From Phallusia mammillata (Eukaryota; Chordata; Ascidiacea; Phlebobranchia; Ascidiidae): a DNA stretch of 64,000 bases. The stretch is from the NCBI GenBank assembly GCA_003260075.1, contig QLIY01000193.1, forward strand, positions 1,416 to 65,415, read 5' to 3'. Shown here piece by piece: positions 15,998-28,300 of the stretch (within the stretch, counting starts at the first letter, position 1; each line of letters opens with the position of its first letter). Made by a program: the position numbers and the translations under genes. The notes under the pieces were generated by a model, which saw only the letters and a program-made list of their open reading frames with translations, was not told the origin of the DNA and did no database searches.

Positions 15998-16419
15998 TTT
16001 TACACATCTAAAAATTCGAAGAACTATTAAAATTAAATTCCTAGTAAAATTTCAGAAACTTTAATTTCTTGAGAAGTGAATGAGAGAATTAAATGTTTTG
16101 AAGAAAAAGGCACCTAAACCTGTGCGGCGAAGAAGACATGAATAAATTCTCGTTACTGAATTGAAAAAATTAACATTCTGTCAATATAATATCTATAGCT
16201 TCAATATGAATAAAGTTTTTAGAAATTGTAAACTTGTTTACTTCTTTGCAACTCTTTCCTTGAGGTAACCAATACAAACGGCTGCAATAGTGGACTTCTT
16301 TTATTTTGTTGAAACATTTTGTCATGGAAAATTGCCGTTGTTGCCAGAGGCGACATTTTTTTGAAACAAAATCAGTGGTGATTACCAAACAATAAATTAC
16401 AGTTTCAACATTCGAAACG

Positions 16420-16570
16420 TTTAAATTTTGTAAGAACGCATTACAGCTACAATCTATATGTACAGTGCGTGCGTATGTATGTGTAGGCCCCCCCCCCCTT
16501 TAAATTTTGTAAGAACGCATTACAGCTACAATCTATATGTACAGTGGGCGTGCGTGCGTATGTATGTGTA
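16420..16570 (+). repeat. direct repeat split by a C-tract (11 C at 16488-16498)
   Basis: Copies 16420-16487 and 16499-16570 both run from TTTAAATTTTGTAAGAACGC to a GTATGTATGTGTA microsatellite. Confidence 0.9.
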
Positions 16571-18838
16571 CATTTTTGTGTAAGAAGGGGTAGCTGACAC
16601 GGTGACCTTTCGCTACCCCGCACATTCTTACTTTTAATTTATTTTGTTTTTGTACTTGAAATAGTTCGTGCGAAATAAACTTACTTACTTAGTTACTTAC
16701 ATAATTTTTACACAAAGAATCGGCGTTTTTGCCGAATAAGTTCGCCCGAATCAACCAAATAGTTTGTGACGTCACGCGAAATCCTAGGATACACTTTTAA
16801 TAAGGCCCCAAGTTTTGTTCGTCAGCAAACAGAGGTGTTATTGCAAGAAGATGGCTGTATTGCATTGCAATCATAATTCTATGGGGTTTACAGCTTACCT
16901 ACCGAGACAGCCTGCAAAAAAATTAGGCTATCTGATTTTTGGTTTAAAGTGGCCAAGTTCGCTCGAAGGAGAATCTTTATGAAAAAAGTTTGATTCAGGC
17001 ATCGGCATACCTCATAGCTTCGGTAGGTACGTCAATATTTAAATGTTTGCCAAATTGTGTTGGCGAGATCTGAATGTCAAGTTCACTGCACTTGACGAAA
17101 GTGGGCGACCCATATTTGTTAGTTTTGGATTTAATTAGTTTGTAGTTGGCGTTGGTGAGATGCAACATATAATTGTGGTAATGTCGTCATAATTTCTAGA
17201 CCACTCTGTCGCCCACTCGACCAAAAACTTGATGTTTTTCGGAAGTAGTTTCTCCAGAACTGTTTATTGCGTCGTCTGTGGCATTTTAAAGTTTAAACAT
17301 TTGTAATGTAGAATTTAAGTCTGAAAATGCCAAATCTAAAAGCTAAAATTTTAATAATTTGTAGCATGAAAATTAAAAATTCCAAAGCAAATTTGTGTTA
17401 CCCCAATGGAAGGAAAATTATACAGCTCTTTATAATCGGCCAACAAAATAAATTTGATAAAATTTCTTTGTGGTACTGACTACTGACTACTTCAAAAAAG
17501 TTAATAACGTTTCTTCATTCATAACCCATTTTTCCATCAATTGGGGCATTTTGAAATAAAAATCTGTTAAGTTGATGGTACAGACAAAAGTTTAAACAGG
17601 TGCTAAACGAGCATTTGTTTTTTCTAAAATCCGCACAACGGCGCTAAGGTGCTAAACCCTATTCCCTTCTAAATTGGATTTTTCTGGGCAGAACACGGTC
17701 TCCTGTCGAGCAATCTCTTGTTGTTTCACCATTTCGCTGCCATCGTAAATCAAACTTCAAATGATATCCCACGCCCAGTCGACCATGACGAGCAGCGGTT
17801 ACGGTTCGCCAAGCACGGGTACGATAACGCAACGAAAGGAGATGTATGTCATCAAGTACATGATAGGTACCTTGCCTACGTACCATGCTACCTGGAAATA
17901 GCTTTATATGTACCGGCTGTGTGTGGGTACACCTACGGTAGGCTGCTGTGCGGTAATTGTGTGGCGACAATGCGTCTGTTCTTATGTCATAATTGCTCCA
18001 GCCTTGGGTAATGGCAGGAAGCCACGTTCTGTGTTATGACTGTTAATTTAGGGCACACGAGTGTGTCTTGATTGACTAATTGCTGAATACTTCAACACGA
18101 AGTGGCCTTGTCGGTAACGACTCGCGCCATAGCTCAGGTTTCATTAAATCTTCTGTTTGTGTTCATACCTAATTCAAGCGTACTGCGTCACAATGCCTTG
18201 TTTGGTCACACGTCAGTGCACATTCGAAAACAAAACGAAACCAAGAACTGACCGAGACGATTTGAGTTTCTGATGGCGCATTGAGATTTGTCAGTTATCT
18301 TTCGCGAATGTTACGCTCACCTGCAGCAGTGAATTGATTATGATCGCCTGCCTACATCATGACCTGTCTGTTGCATCACAGACCTACTGTGACGAAATAA
18401 AGGGTTAATCAATTATCCCCTGAAGGGGAAAAATTAAATTCCGATCGGGCTTATAACTGGTACACCGCGCTTTGTGAAGATCTAGCGATTGTGACAAAAC
18501 AATGCACCGCGAGGGTGATATTAAAATTTAAAGTTTGTGTTGCACTGGGCAAGTCTGAATCTGTTTGTGGGGATAAATAACGGCGCTCGGTTTGAAATAA
18601 CAAATTTTCTCGCTTTATTAAAATGCATAGGAAACTCGCTACATAGGAAGACAATAGTGAACTTGGCGCAAAATGGAAACGAAAGCAAACAAAAAGGCGC
18701 ACAGAGAAAGCCGGCTTCCTCTTTTCAAAAATTCACACGAAAATGCCAGTCTCGTGACGTAGGCGTGACGTCATCGGCGTTTCGTAGATCTCGCTGCGTT
18801 GGTGCGATGCCTGGTGCTCGATTATGCTGTCCAGGCCG

Positions 18839-18926
18839 TCACGTGATCCCGTTGCAGCGGTTTGATTGGTCGACATGCCCCCCCCCCTCACGTGATCCCG
18901 ATGCAGCGGTTTGATTGGTCGACATG
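18839..18926 (+). repeat. direct repeat split by a C-tract (10 C at 18878-18887)
   Basis: Copies 18839-18877 and 18888-18926 start TCACGTGATCCC and contain GATTGGTCGACATG. They differ at one base. Confidence 0.9.
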
Positions 18927-19085
18927 GTCGGGGTAGGGTAACCGCTGTAAAAGAATGAAAATATTTTATTGTTGATTTTAAGCCTCTTTTTTACGCCTGC
19001 CATAATCTATGTCGAACCTGGGTGGTCTATGATTGTTTTAGACCACCTGAACCTACAGATATGCAATTATGGGTTTCGATATCAG

Positions 19086-19245
19086 TTGAAACACTATATG
19101 CGGATCTGTTCATAAGTTTAATCATGAAAATAACGGCCCAAATGGACGTGAAATAGCGACATGCTTTATTGTTTAAACGTTTTCGGCAAAACGATGTTAC
19201 TAATGACATGAGCATTTGGCGAGACGTTTGAACAATAAAGGATAT
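19086..19245. repeat. palindromic MITE family (GACGTAAAAAGCGACATGC), copy 1
   Basis: Diverged arms around CGACATGCTTTATTGTTTAA and GACGTTTGAACAATAAAG face each other, preceded by CACTATATGCGGATCTG. Relatives are at 41170, 48849 and 61005. Confidence 0.65.
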
Positions 19246-19465
19246 CATTTGAGATTTTAAAATACATTTTTTAGTTCCATAAAAGTTTGCCTGAATTTTA
19301 CATTTTTTGTGAAAGTAGAGTATGCCCAGGAACTCATACAGAAAGACCCTATTTTTCAATCAAAAAATGTGCAATAACCCCAAATGCCTTCCTAGTTAAA
19401 TTTTACACACACCACATACACAAAAAAAACAATTTTCAAACATGTCCATACAGTTAACACAGACA

Positions 19466-19725
19466 GCAAAGGCTTTACAATTTTCCACCTAATGATTCAT
19501 TTGCCACAGAAATTGGTGCAAAGCTAGGTTAAATCACATAATAGGGCAGGTGCTATTGAGCTTATATTTTGTGATCCACACAGTTGGCATCCCCCCCCCC
19601 CAAAGGCTTTACAATTTTCCACCTAATGATTCATTTGCCACAGAAATTTGTGCCAAGCTAAGTTAAATCACATAATAAGGGCAGGTGCTCTTGAGCTTAT
19701 ATTTTGTGATCCAGACAGTTGGCAC
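19466..19725 (+). repeat. direct repeat split by a C-tract (11 C at 19591-19601)
   Basis: Copies 19466-19590 and 19602-19725 differ at a few positions. Confidence 0.9.
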
Positions 19726-20047
19726 TGGAGGGGGCAAATTTGTCACGGGTATTTAGGGGGTCGGGTTACGCTATAATCTCGCAATCGTATATTGATGCCG
19801 CGTACAAAATGGTCGCCAGAATAACTGGGGGGGCATTGTAAAGGGTGGACACCAAAAACAGAACATGGAAAAAGTAAATTTGATTTATGGCTGCAACGTT
19901 CTGATAACAACATGACTTGGTAATTCGTTTTTTTAATCTCTTTTCAGTGAAACATTTTTCAATAAATTGCAAATTCATGTTTATTAGTTTTTTCTAAAGT
20001 TTAAAAATACCATTGTGGTTGTTCAAATTGGAAATTTCGGTTTGAGG

Positions 20048-20285
20048 CAGTGGTTCCCAACCTGGGAGGAATTTTAAAAATTGAGGAGGGAATTTACTTT
20101 AATTTTTACATGTGGTTTGAAAATCGACTTTTAAGCTCTGGGAAGATAACCTGTGAAGTTGACAAAAGACCCAATTTTAAATGACTTTTGTTTGTAGCAT
20201 CTACTATCGAGTATATTAGGGAGGAATGAAAATGTTTTGAATTGTTAATGGAGGAATTTGTCAAAAATGTTGGACACCTCTGCTC
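20048..20285. mobile_element. hAT-type MITE (CAGTGGTTCCCAACC left end)
   Basis: Left terminus CAGTGGTTCCCAACC with the internal block CTTTTAAGCTCTGGGA shared with 33133-33360. The right end is degraded. A second, partial copy (20541-20689) lies between two C-tracts immediately next to FLRT-1. Confidence 0.6.
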
Positions 20286-20529
20286 TAGAATACCATTGTG
20301 GTTGTTTAAGATGAAAATATTTGAAAAGGAGAAGGTTGAATTAGACCGATTTAATGAGTTTCATTGGAAAACATTTAGAGGCCAATGTGACTTCACTTAT
20401 GTTGGTCACAATATTACACTGAAGAAATATCAAATATTTTTCTTTCCAAACGTGTAAAGGACAAAATCTAAAAACAGTTCAACCCACCTATTTGAACTTG
20501 AATATTCCGACTGTGACGCAACAACGTGT

Positions 20530-20699
20530 CCCCCCCCCCCGACTTTTAAGCTCTGGGAAGATAACCTGTGAAGTTGACAAAAGACCCGATTTCAAATGAC
20601 TTTTGTTTGTAGCATCTACTATCGAGTATATTAGGGAGGATGGAAAATGTTTTGAATTGTTAATGGAGGAATTTGTCAAAAATGTTGGGCCCCCCCCCC
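20530..20699 (+). repeat. MITE segment bounded by two C-tracts (20530-20540, 20690-20699)
   Basis: 20541-20689 repeats 20126-20270 with a few differences. It is isolated between an 11-C and a 10-C run and separates FLRT-1 from its true 3' flank. Confidence 0.85.
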
Positions 20700-22495
20700 T
20701 TTGGTGACGTCACATCACACGGTTTGGTCGGCAGAAGTGTGACGTTGAACTCCTGCATTGCGTCAGCCTCTCCGCATTCCATATACGTTCGATCGCTAGC
20801 GGTTGTCCCAAATCCGTTGGGAGGCGCTGGAGTGTATGTATATCCGGGCAAATATGACTCCGGGTAAAAGAAATCGTCACGTCCGGTCACGTGGTACGAG
20901 CTCCGAGTCGGTTTAGACTTCTTTGAAATCCGACGTCGACGAAGGATTATTACGGAAGACATCACGACAATGCAAACAACGAGCAATGTGACGCAACTGA
21001 TGATGACAATTAAGATCGAGGGAAAAGATTCTTGTTTATCGACGATCGCGGGAGGATCAGACGGTGGAATCTGATTGGTCCACACATCCACACACTGGTT
21101 TTTGCTTAGTTCTGTTACATCTTGTTCTGAATCGTAAACACACACTATGTACCGGGTGCCAGGGTTTAGCTTTTCCATCTTCAGAGTGACGTTTAATGGA
21201 TTTTGACGTAGTTGCGACGTGAAATCCACTAAGCTGTACTTGTCAACTATGCTTGTGACGCCAGAAAGCTGCGTGGCCGAGTCTAAAGAGCAATTTTGGC
21301 ACGTCATTGGGCCGTAAAACATAAATTTCTTTACAAAAGGAGGATCGATGCGGGGCTGTCCCCAACTCGCAACCATGCTTCTTGATGACGTATCTTTGAT
21401 TGACAGCATGGATGACGTTTTGCTTCTGGTGTCACACTCCAGTGCTTCTAAGTCGACGTCGTCGATGGTAACTTCGAAAAGATACGACGGAGACTGACAA
21501 GTAATGTCTTGTCTGTTGCTGACTGCTGAAGTCGTGACGCTAAGCCACCGCTTGAAATAACTTAAATGACAGTCGCAATTCCATGGGTTGCCGTGGAGAC
21601 TGATCGAACTGAGAGCTGTAAGATTGGAAAACACTCCATCTTGGATACTTTTAAGCACGTTCCAGGATAAATCGAAGCTCTCAAGGCGATTTAACCTTTT
21701 AAGGCTCGTGTCTTCTATAGAAACATATTCAATTTGGTTTGCTGAAAGATATAAATCGCGCAGTGTCGTAGGTAAATCGCTTGGTACACGGGTTAATACG
21801 TTAGCATTCATTGACAAAGACCTGAGCGACCTAAGCGACGCAAATGCAGCGTTGCCAATTTTCTGCTGGTGAATATTGTTGTTTGAGAGATCTAAAATCG
21901 ACAAACTCTCGAGAGATTTCAAAGACGAGACGCTGATGGTCTGGATCCTGTTGTTTTCCAATCGCAAAACCCGCAAACTTCTGGGTAATCCTTCCGGGAC
22001 CGATGTAAGTAAATTGTTGGAAAGCATCAAGACTTCTAAGTTGTCTGTGTCGCTGAAGGCTAGCGTTGAAAGCCCTTGGTTGGTTATATTGTTTCCATCT
22101 AGGACAAGCTCAACAAGGGAACGAAGTCCTTTTAGCGAATTCTTACCAATGTAACGAATTCGGTTATTACGTAATGAAATGTATTCAAGACTCGATGGAA
22201 GCCCCGAAGGCACAGACGTCAATGAGTTTTGATACATCTTCAAGTCGCGTAAACGTGTTAATTGCGACAAATTTTCTTCGGTTGTCGGACTGTTTATTAC
22301 GTCATTATCGCGGAGATTAAGGAATCGCGTTGTACGCGGAATACCGTAAGGCACCACTGATAAGTTCTTCTGTTGACAATAAACTCTGTAATGCTGGTCA
22401 CATCTGCAAGAACGAGGACACTCGCTTGTTGATTGCGTCATTGATGATGACATCACAACCATAAAAAACACAGGAGTAATTTTGTTTAACCACAT
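20660..22495 (-). CDS. FLRT: FLRT-like LRR/FN3 transmembrane receptor 1 (C-terminus unreliable)
   Basis: Single-exon 611-codon frame. Signal peptide about 1-25, LRRNT (CPRSCRC then C40), leucine-rich repeats about 55-300, LRRCT with NPWNCDC at 303-309, an FN3-like domain about 365-475 with FYGPMTCQNC (Cys399, Cys402), one membrane segment about 492-518 followed by RRRR, and a cytoplasmic tail with EFNVT at 582-586. The repeat spacing (LxxNxLTSVPxGLP pairs) and the LRR-LRRCT-FN3-TM order match FLRT, a cell-adhesion and guidance family whose coding region is also unspliced in vertebrates. Residues 600-602 (GGG) are encoded by the C-tract at 20690-20699, and the last nine come from MITE sequence, so the true end beyond about residue 598 is missing here. 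One TGACGTCA lies in the frame (20705). Confidence 0.87.
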   Translation of the reverse strand: MWLNKITPVFFMVVMSSSMTQSTSECPRSCRCDQHYRVYCQQKNLSVVPYGIPRTTRFLNLRDNDVINSPTTEENLSQLTRLRDLKMYQNSLTSVPSGLPSSLEYISLRNNRIRYIGKNSLKGLRSLVELVLDGNNITNQGLSTLAFSDTDNLEVLMLSNNLLTSVPEGLPRSLRVLRLENNRIQTISVSSLKSLESLSILDLSNNNIHQQKIGNAAFASLRSLRSLSMNANVLTRVPSDLPTTLRDLYLSANQIEYVSIEDTSLKRLNRLESFDLSWNVLKSIQDGVFSNLTALSSISLHGNPWNCDCHLSYFKRWLSVTTSAVSNRQDITCQSPSYLFEVTIDDVDLEALECDTRSKTSSMLSIKDTSSRSMVASWGQPRIDPPFVKKFMFYGPMTCQNCSLDSATQLSGVTSIVDKYSLVDFTSQLRQNPLNVTLKMEKLNPGTRYIVCVYDSEQDVTELSKNQCVDVWTNQIPPSDPPAIVDKQESFPSILIVIISCVTLLVVCIVVMSSVIILRRRRISKKSKPTRSSYHVTGRDDFFYPESYLPGYTYTPAPPNGFGTTASDRTYMECGEADAMQEFNVTLLPTKPCDVTSPKGGGPNIFDKFLH

Positions 22496-25329
22496 TTTGT
22501 CATAAATACTGTTTCAACTGAAAACCAAAAAACAGATTTATTAAACATCAGGACATCGGTACAACTTTTAGCCGGAATGCGACGCGTGAGTTGCGGCTGA
22601 AACTTTGCGCGAAGGCCGATGTGTAACCCTACTCCACGGAAGATTCACATTAATTGTTACAAAACAAACATCACGCTGTCTCGTTAAGTTGTTAAAAGGT
22701 GACGCCTTATTTAGGGGCCGACATTTTGCCCCGTAAACCTTTTCAAAATACGTAAACAAAGCCAAAACAACATGGCCTCATGCAAGTGTGCCTGACATTG
22801 GTCACATCGTAAATCATCGACCCGACGAATTGTTGACCAACTTGAAGGATTTAGAAACTTCGGTCACAGGGTTACGGCAAAACAATGCAAAAACAAACGA
22901 CGTGCGTTTTGACAATGCGTCAAAAATGGATTGTTCGCTACGTCGAAATAATAACATTGTCGTATTTTATAACAAGGCATGTAAAGCTAAAAAATCAAAT
23001 TGTAATTCTAATATTTAACTTCTTGCACATAGGCGAAATTGCAAAAAATTACTTAATATCATTCGGCCAGTATATCAGACAAAAATGGCCGCTGAGTTTT
23101 TAACAAAGGTTTCGTAGCAACGCAGTACACAAATATAAAACCTACAGTTTTTCTGTCCGTTGAAACTTTAAACAGCTCCTAACTGACAAACACACTAAAA
23201 CATATGTAATAGCACAAATCTTAAATTATATTAACCTTAAATTGTAATGGACAAGTTGTTGAAACTGCGTTTAAATACTAAATTTTTATTTCAAGCACAC
23301 TTGCCGCTGGTGTTGTTATATTATAATTTACGACAAAACAAAGTTCCTTAAAAATCAAGTTTTCAGTCAACTTTGCCCTGGTTTAAAAATTGGAAAATAA
23401 TTCCAAAACACTTTTTGGCGAGCAATTTGACGCGAAGTAGCTGATCTTCCCCCCCCCCAATCTTAAATTATATTAACCTTAAATTGTAATGGACAAGTTG
23501 TTGAAAATGCGTTTAAATACTGGATTTTTATTTCAAACACACTGGCCGCTGGTGCTCTGTATTATGATTTGCGACAAAACAAAGTTCCTTAAAAATCAAG
23601 TTATCAGTCAACTTTGCCCTGATTAAAAACTTGGAAAAATTCAAACACCTTTTGACGAGCAATTTGACGCGAAGTAACTGACCTCAAAAAGTTCAGCAAA
23701 AACGCAGAAACCGCTTTGCGGGTTTGCGAGCAATTGAAAACCTATTTTACTTGCTGCTTGCCAAACAAACACTATTGTTTTGGTCACAATCACTTCCGCT
23801 ATTGCCCGTAACAGCTCAACGAACACCGAAATCACAATCTCATCTTAAAAACACAGACCTTCCAGCCCACGTACACCCATCAACCGAACTCCAGTTCTGT
23901 GCGCAGACAAATTATGGAAGGTTCCAAAAATTGGTACCAGCTCTTTTTTCTTGTCGGCGCGCTTGGTCGATGACTTGATGCTAGCTACTTTGCCAGCGCC
24001 ATCAGCGGTAAGGCGATATATCAACGCAAGGTGCATGTTGCCTTCAGACGCCTTTCACCGTATTTGGGGCCCAGGCAATCTATTTTCAATGCCGCTCCTT
24101 CACTGAAATATGCCAATACGGGTGCAGCATAAAATTAGCCGAGGTTATGTTCTTGTTTGGGGAGATTGCATACAACACAAGAGACTCTGTTTTGAATATT
24201 CAAGAATTTTCTACGTTTCCAAAAAAAAAACTTGTCATGTTATTTGGCTACAGATTGCATTAATTCAAATCTGAACAAACGAATGTGAATCATTAAATGT
24301 TCTGCTATAAATTTCACAAGAACGTTAAATTCGCATTTCCATAAAATTAACACAGCGCTGTGCCAGTTTGCAAATTTAAAGATTTAGTTGTGAAATTTTA
24401 CAAATTTAGTTTTCCTATAAAAATTAACACAGTACTATATAGGCCAGTTAACACATAACTTCAATTATTTCGCTGCCTTGGTTACATCACTTACATGAGT
24501 CCAATTCCCAAATTTTAACCGAAGTACAAACAAGCCAGTAAACTTTACAAAAACCTAACATATCCGGTCGAATATTCCACAAACAGTTTTTTGTCCCACT
24601 TCAAACAAATGACGATGTACCGCTGTCTGTCCTAGAGCCTACACTGGATTGCAATTACACACTAGTAGCTCTCACTAACTCTCTTTATTATCTTCTCGGC
24701 GTTTTACTTCAAAACTGACAGGCAATTACTAAATCAAGCAATGCCACCCAGGGCTCTTGCGCTCATATACATAATGTAAGATCGTGTGTACCGTTATCGA
24801 CGGCAAAAAGCCACCAACAAGAATTTTGGTAAATTGATATAGGCCGCTCAGTACACATTATCTCATAATATAGGGTGATTTACAACCCTGAGGTCTGATA
24901 AAAATCTTAGTTTTAAAACATTCATAACTGTATTAAGGTGGTGGTTGTATACATAACTTTCCTTTGCCTAACGATAAAATAATGTAAGAAAAGTTATATT
25001 TTAGTTTTTTTTTTGTAACGTCAAATAACGACTAAATGCGTCATTATATTGCCATGGCTTTCTAAGAATACAATGTTTCGTCCTTATTGACCCATGAAAT
25101 TGCGTTTTAACCAGTGTGTAGCAATAAACATCATTCTTAAATGTATACACACAAGTTTATGGACTCAATTGTCGACTAAATTAAACAAACTCTATAGAAA
25201 CCAACCGATCGTCTGTTCACAAACAAACATTTACACAATGCTGCATTGCATTTCGCTGCAAAAAAAATCAATCATTGACAAACATTTCAACATAAACCAA
25301 TTGCAGTGCTTCTATTTTGCCTTACAACA
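22496..25329. other. intergenic: FLRT-1 5' flank to Rab 5' flank
   Basis: These are divergent genes (FLRT-1 minus, Rab plus), so both promoters should lie here. No coding exon is recognised. One C-tract repeat occurs at 23217-23690. Confidence 0.6.
23217..23690 (+). repeat. direct repeat split by a C-tract (10 C at 23449-23458)
   Basis: Copies of about 232 bp at 23217-23448 and 23459-23690 differ at multiple bases and indels. No further C-tract occurs until 41987. Confidence 0.9.
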
Positions 25330-28300
25330 ATGACTGAAAGCAAGCTAGCCGAGGCTAAACTTTTGGTCGTTGGAGAGCAAGGTATAGATTTCTCTTTGGA
25401 ATTTTTTTTCTGCCATGGGAAAGTTATAGAGTAGTTTGTAATCCGTTACTTTAATTAAAAAACAATATAATTATCGGACAATGTTAATTCGCGACGACAA
25501 AACTGGCCGCGAAGCCTAAAAGCTATCTACTATCGAGTTACTGACAGCGCTCGCCCCGCCTTTATGACGTCATAGTAGTTCCGTTGCTAAGGCGTTTGTT
25601 AAAATCTCGCAGGTGTTGGCAAGAGCTCACTGGTGGGTCGTTACGTCACGGACAAGTTTGATGGTCACGTGACTTCAACTGTGGGCGCTTCGTACTTTGA
25701 AAAAACGGAGTAAGTATTTTTGAACATTTGTCTTTTTCCTCAAAAGTAAACACATGCTATACCTATGCTAAATATGTGAACGGTACTTTTGATATTTGCC
25801 AAACAAAATGCACATTTAAAGAGTCAGTCAGTTCCAGATCAATATATCTAAGAATTGCCTTATTCTAGTGCCAGTAAAATATAAATTAAAGTTTATGTGC
25901 TATATAAACAACAAACTGTTCATTTTCCTACTTACTGCGTTACTGTCAAATCAGTTGACGCTTAGTTCTTTAGGCTTACCAACACCTCCTAAACAGCTGT
26001 GAGGAGCTAGTGTAATACGAATTTTACGCCCTCAAGTCCCATGAGACTGTCTGTGCGCTACATGCATATGGGACTGTCTAAGTACTTCGACCTGTAGTAA
26101 CCTTTAAACTTATGTAACCCCAAGGGACTGACCATTGGAAACTGTCCCAAGACGGCGCTTTGGCAAACAAGCCCTTTCTAATTGTTTAAATATTATGGAA
26201 CTGTCGCGCTGTGTATGCTAACATTGGTAAGTGATTAATCAAAGCTAATGGTTGTGCAAACACAATGCCCTATGTGACGTAACAAACAAGCTGACAGTTG
26301 AAACGTTCGACAAGCGAGGGACAATAAGTTTATCCGCAGGCTCTAAACCCAAGATTTAGGTTTGATCCTCTAGGATGGAATTACATCACTCCAAACTTAT
26401 ATTGAAGCAATATCGAAGCAATATAAGACAGCACTCGCGTTTGCCCTCAGCTACTAGCTCAATAATACAATTTAATATCACCCAAATTGCTTGTTTCTGA
26501 ACAAATTGCAAACATCAGCGCTTAATTTAAACGAATTACAAATTTTACTGTACGAATTTTAAATTTGCAGCTCAACTTGTCAAACAATCAATGCCATTGT
26601 CCATTTTTTACTGCAAGGTGTAAAATTAAAAACCATTACTAAACCGGGCATCATTCTGCAAAATATCTTTACTTTACTGTTTAATGACACATTATATTGA
26701 CCAAAGGAGCATTGTAAATAATTTATGTACTGATCAAGTCAGTGTAGGCTAATAAGGAAAAGCATTTTGAGATTTATTTGATGAAATAACTTTTTGTGCC
26801 AAGTCCTACAACTTTAAACCAATCAATAATGTCGATTCAAAGGCAAAACATGTAGCCAAACGCATTGGTTGTACAGCAGACAACTCAATGGATACACTTT
26901 AGGTCTGAAACAATAGTACGACAATGTTTGCACAAAGATAAAGGCTTAAAGCCGGAAAAGAGCCGTTAAAGTTTCACCACCGGCCCCGTGGCACTTGTTA
27001 AACAAATATTAAATGCTATTCGGAAAGGTTTAGCTCGGTTTCTAAGACCATTGAGGCAAATTGGCATTTGATTGACATTTTACCTCGATTCAAAAGAACC
27101 ACATTGTCAGCAATATGTCAAACGTCTAACAGAATTTTGGCTCGACAAGCTGTTGATTGATACAATTTGGTGATTTAAATGTGAATCTTGTACTAACAAG
27201 TAGCTGACACAACTGTACATATTCATACAGAACGTAATGCACATACTGCATCAGAAATTTTAACACTGACAATGTTATAACTGGAAGAATATCATGCATG
27301 AAAAAACCTAAAAATTAAAGTAGTCAGCAATGTAATGAGTTGTAGCCCAAACGTTTGAATATTAAGGGTTTTACCTAGTCTGGGGGCATATTTACATTTT
27401 TTGGTTACTATAAGGAAATGTGGTAACCCGTTTCGAATTCAGGAATTTTTGTAAGTAGTTACGAATGTCAGTTAGGTTTTTTGTTGTATCCTAATTCCTA
27501 ATCCAGTTAAGACCGCAGCAAACCAATGCTGCAAGGCAGAAACAAAGTTTTGCATCTCGACCCTGTGGCCTGGTCCATTTACTTGTCATCTAAGGGATTG
27601 GTGCGCCCCTACACCAAAACAACAATCGCATGGTACGTCGACTTTTGGCGTCGGCTCTACGCAGGCAATTGTGACGTATACACGACGGCACAATAGGCGG
27701 TTGAAACAAGGTAATCCCACCGTCCGGTGATTCAGCATTGTCTTGTTTTTCTTAAACTTTGTTGCGGTAAATTCCCTGTACGGCGCGAACTTGTCAACAT
27801 TCGAATCCAGACCGTGATGGAAACCGTTGTTAATACCATTTAATCCTGCCCAAACAAACACCCCCAGTTTCGACAATGACTCCACATGTGACGTCATAGT
27901 CAGGAATGTTCGAAAGTGAATCGATGCTCGAGCGCTGTACTTGTTGAGTAAGAGCTGTTTGCACATATGTCCCGCAGTCATAAGCATATGTATCAGGACA
28001 GGTTTTGATGGCCCTCGTGGCATTGTGACCTGACAAGGGTCGCATTTTCTCACAACATCTATGGTGCAATACGAGCCTCCGAAACAGCTGATCCACCTCG
28101 TGGTACTTGAATTGCACGGTGTCGTATTACAACGTTCGTTTTAATTGTGCACGCGTCTGGTTTAAAGAGAAATGTTGAACTTTTTTTCTTGTTGTCTGGT
28201 CTTTGCATTGGGTAAATAGTCGACCTTTTTTTCTTATTTTATCGAAGTAACTGCTTGTCTTTGAAATATTTGTTTTATTTCCTGCTTACTACTTCTTAAA

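Larger units (their letters stand above)
15998..20659. other. intergenic: NOSTRIN-like 5' flank to FLRT-1 3' end
   Basis: No coding exon is recognised. It contains C-tract repeats at 16.45, 18.88, 19.59 and 20.53 kb, TGACGTCA at 16767 and 18766, and a tract at about 16590-16695 ending GCGAAATAAACTTACTTACT. The subregion 17640-18960 is GC-richer than its surroundings and holds open frames with no recognisable domain; a promoter or enhancer role is possible. Confidence 0.55.

Noticed and set aside
17659..18011. Overlapping frames of about 100 codons on both strands
   Set aside because: Long frames occur on both strands of a GC-richer block with no recognisable motif or splice sites.
18537..18914. 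125-codon plus-strand open frame
   Set aside because: No domain is recognised, and its end crosses a C-tract duplication.
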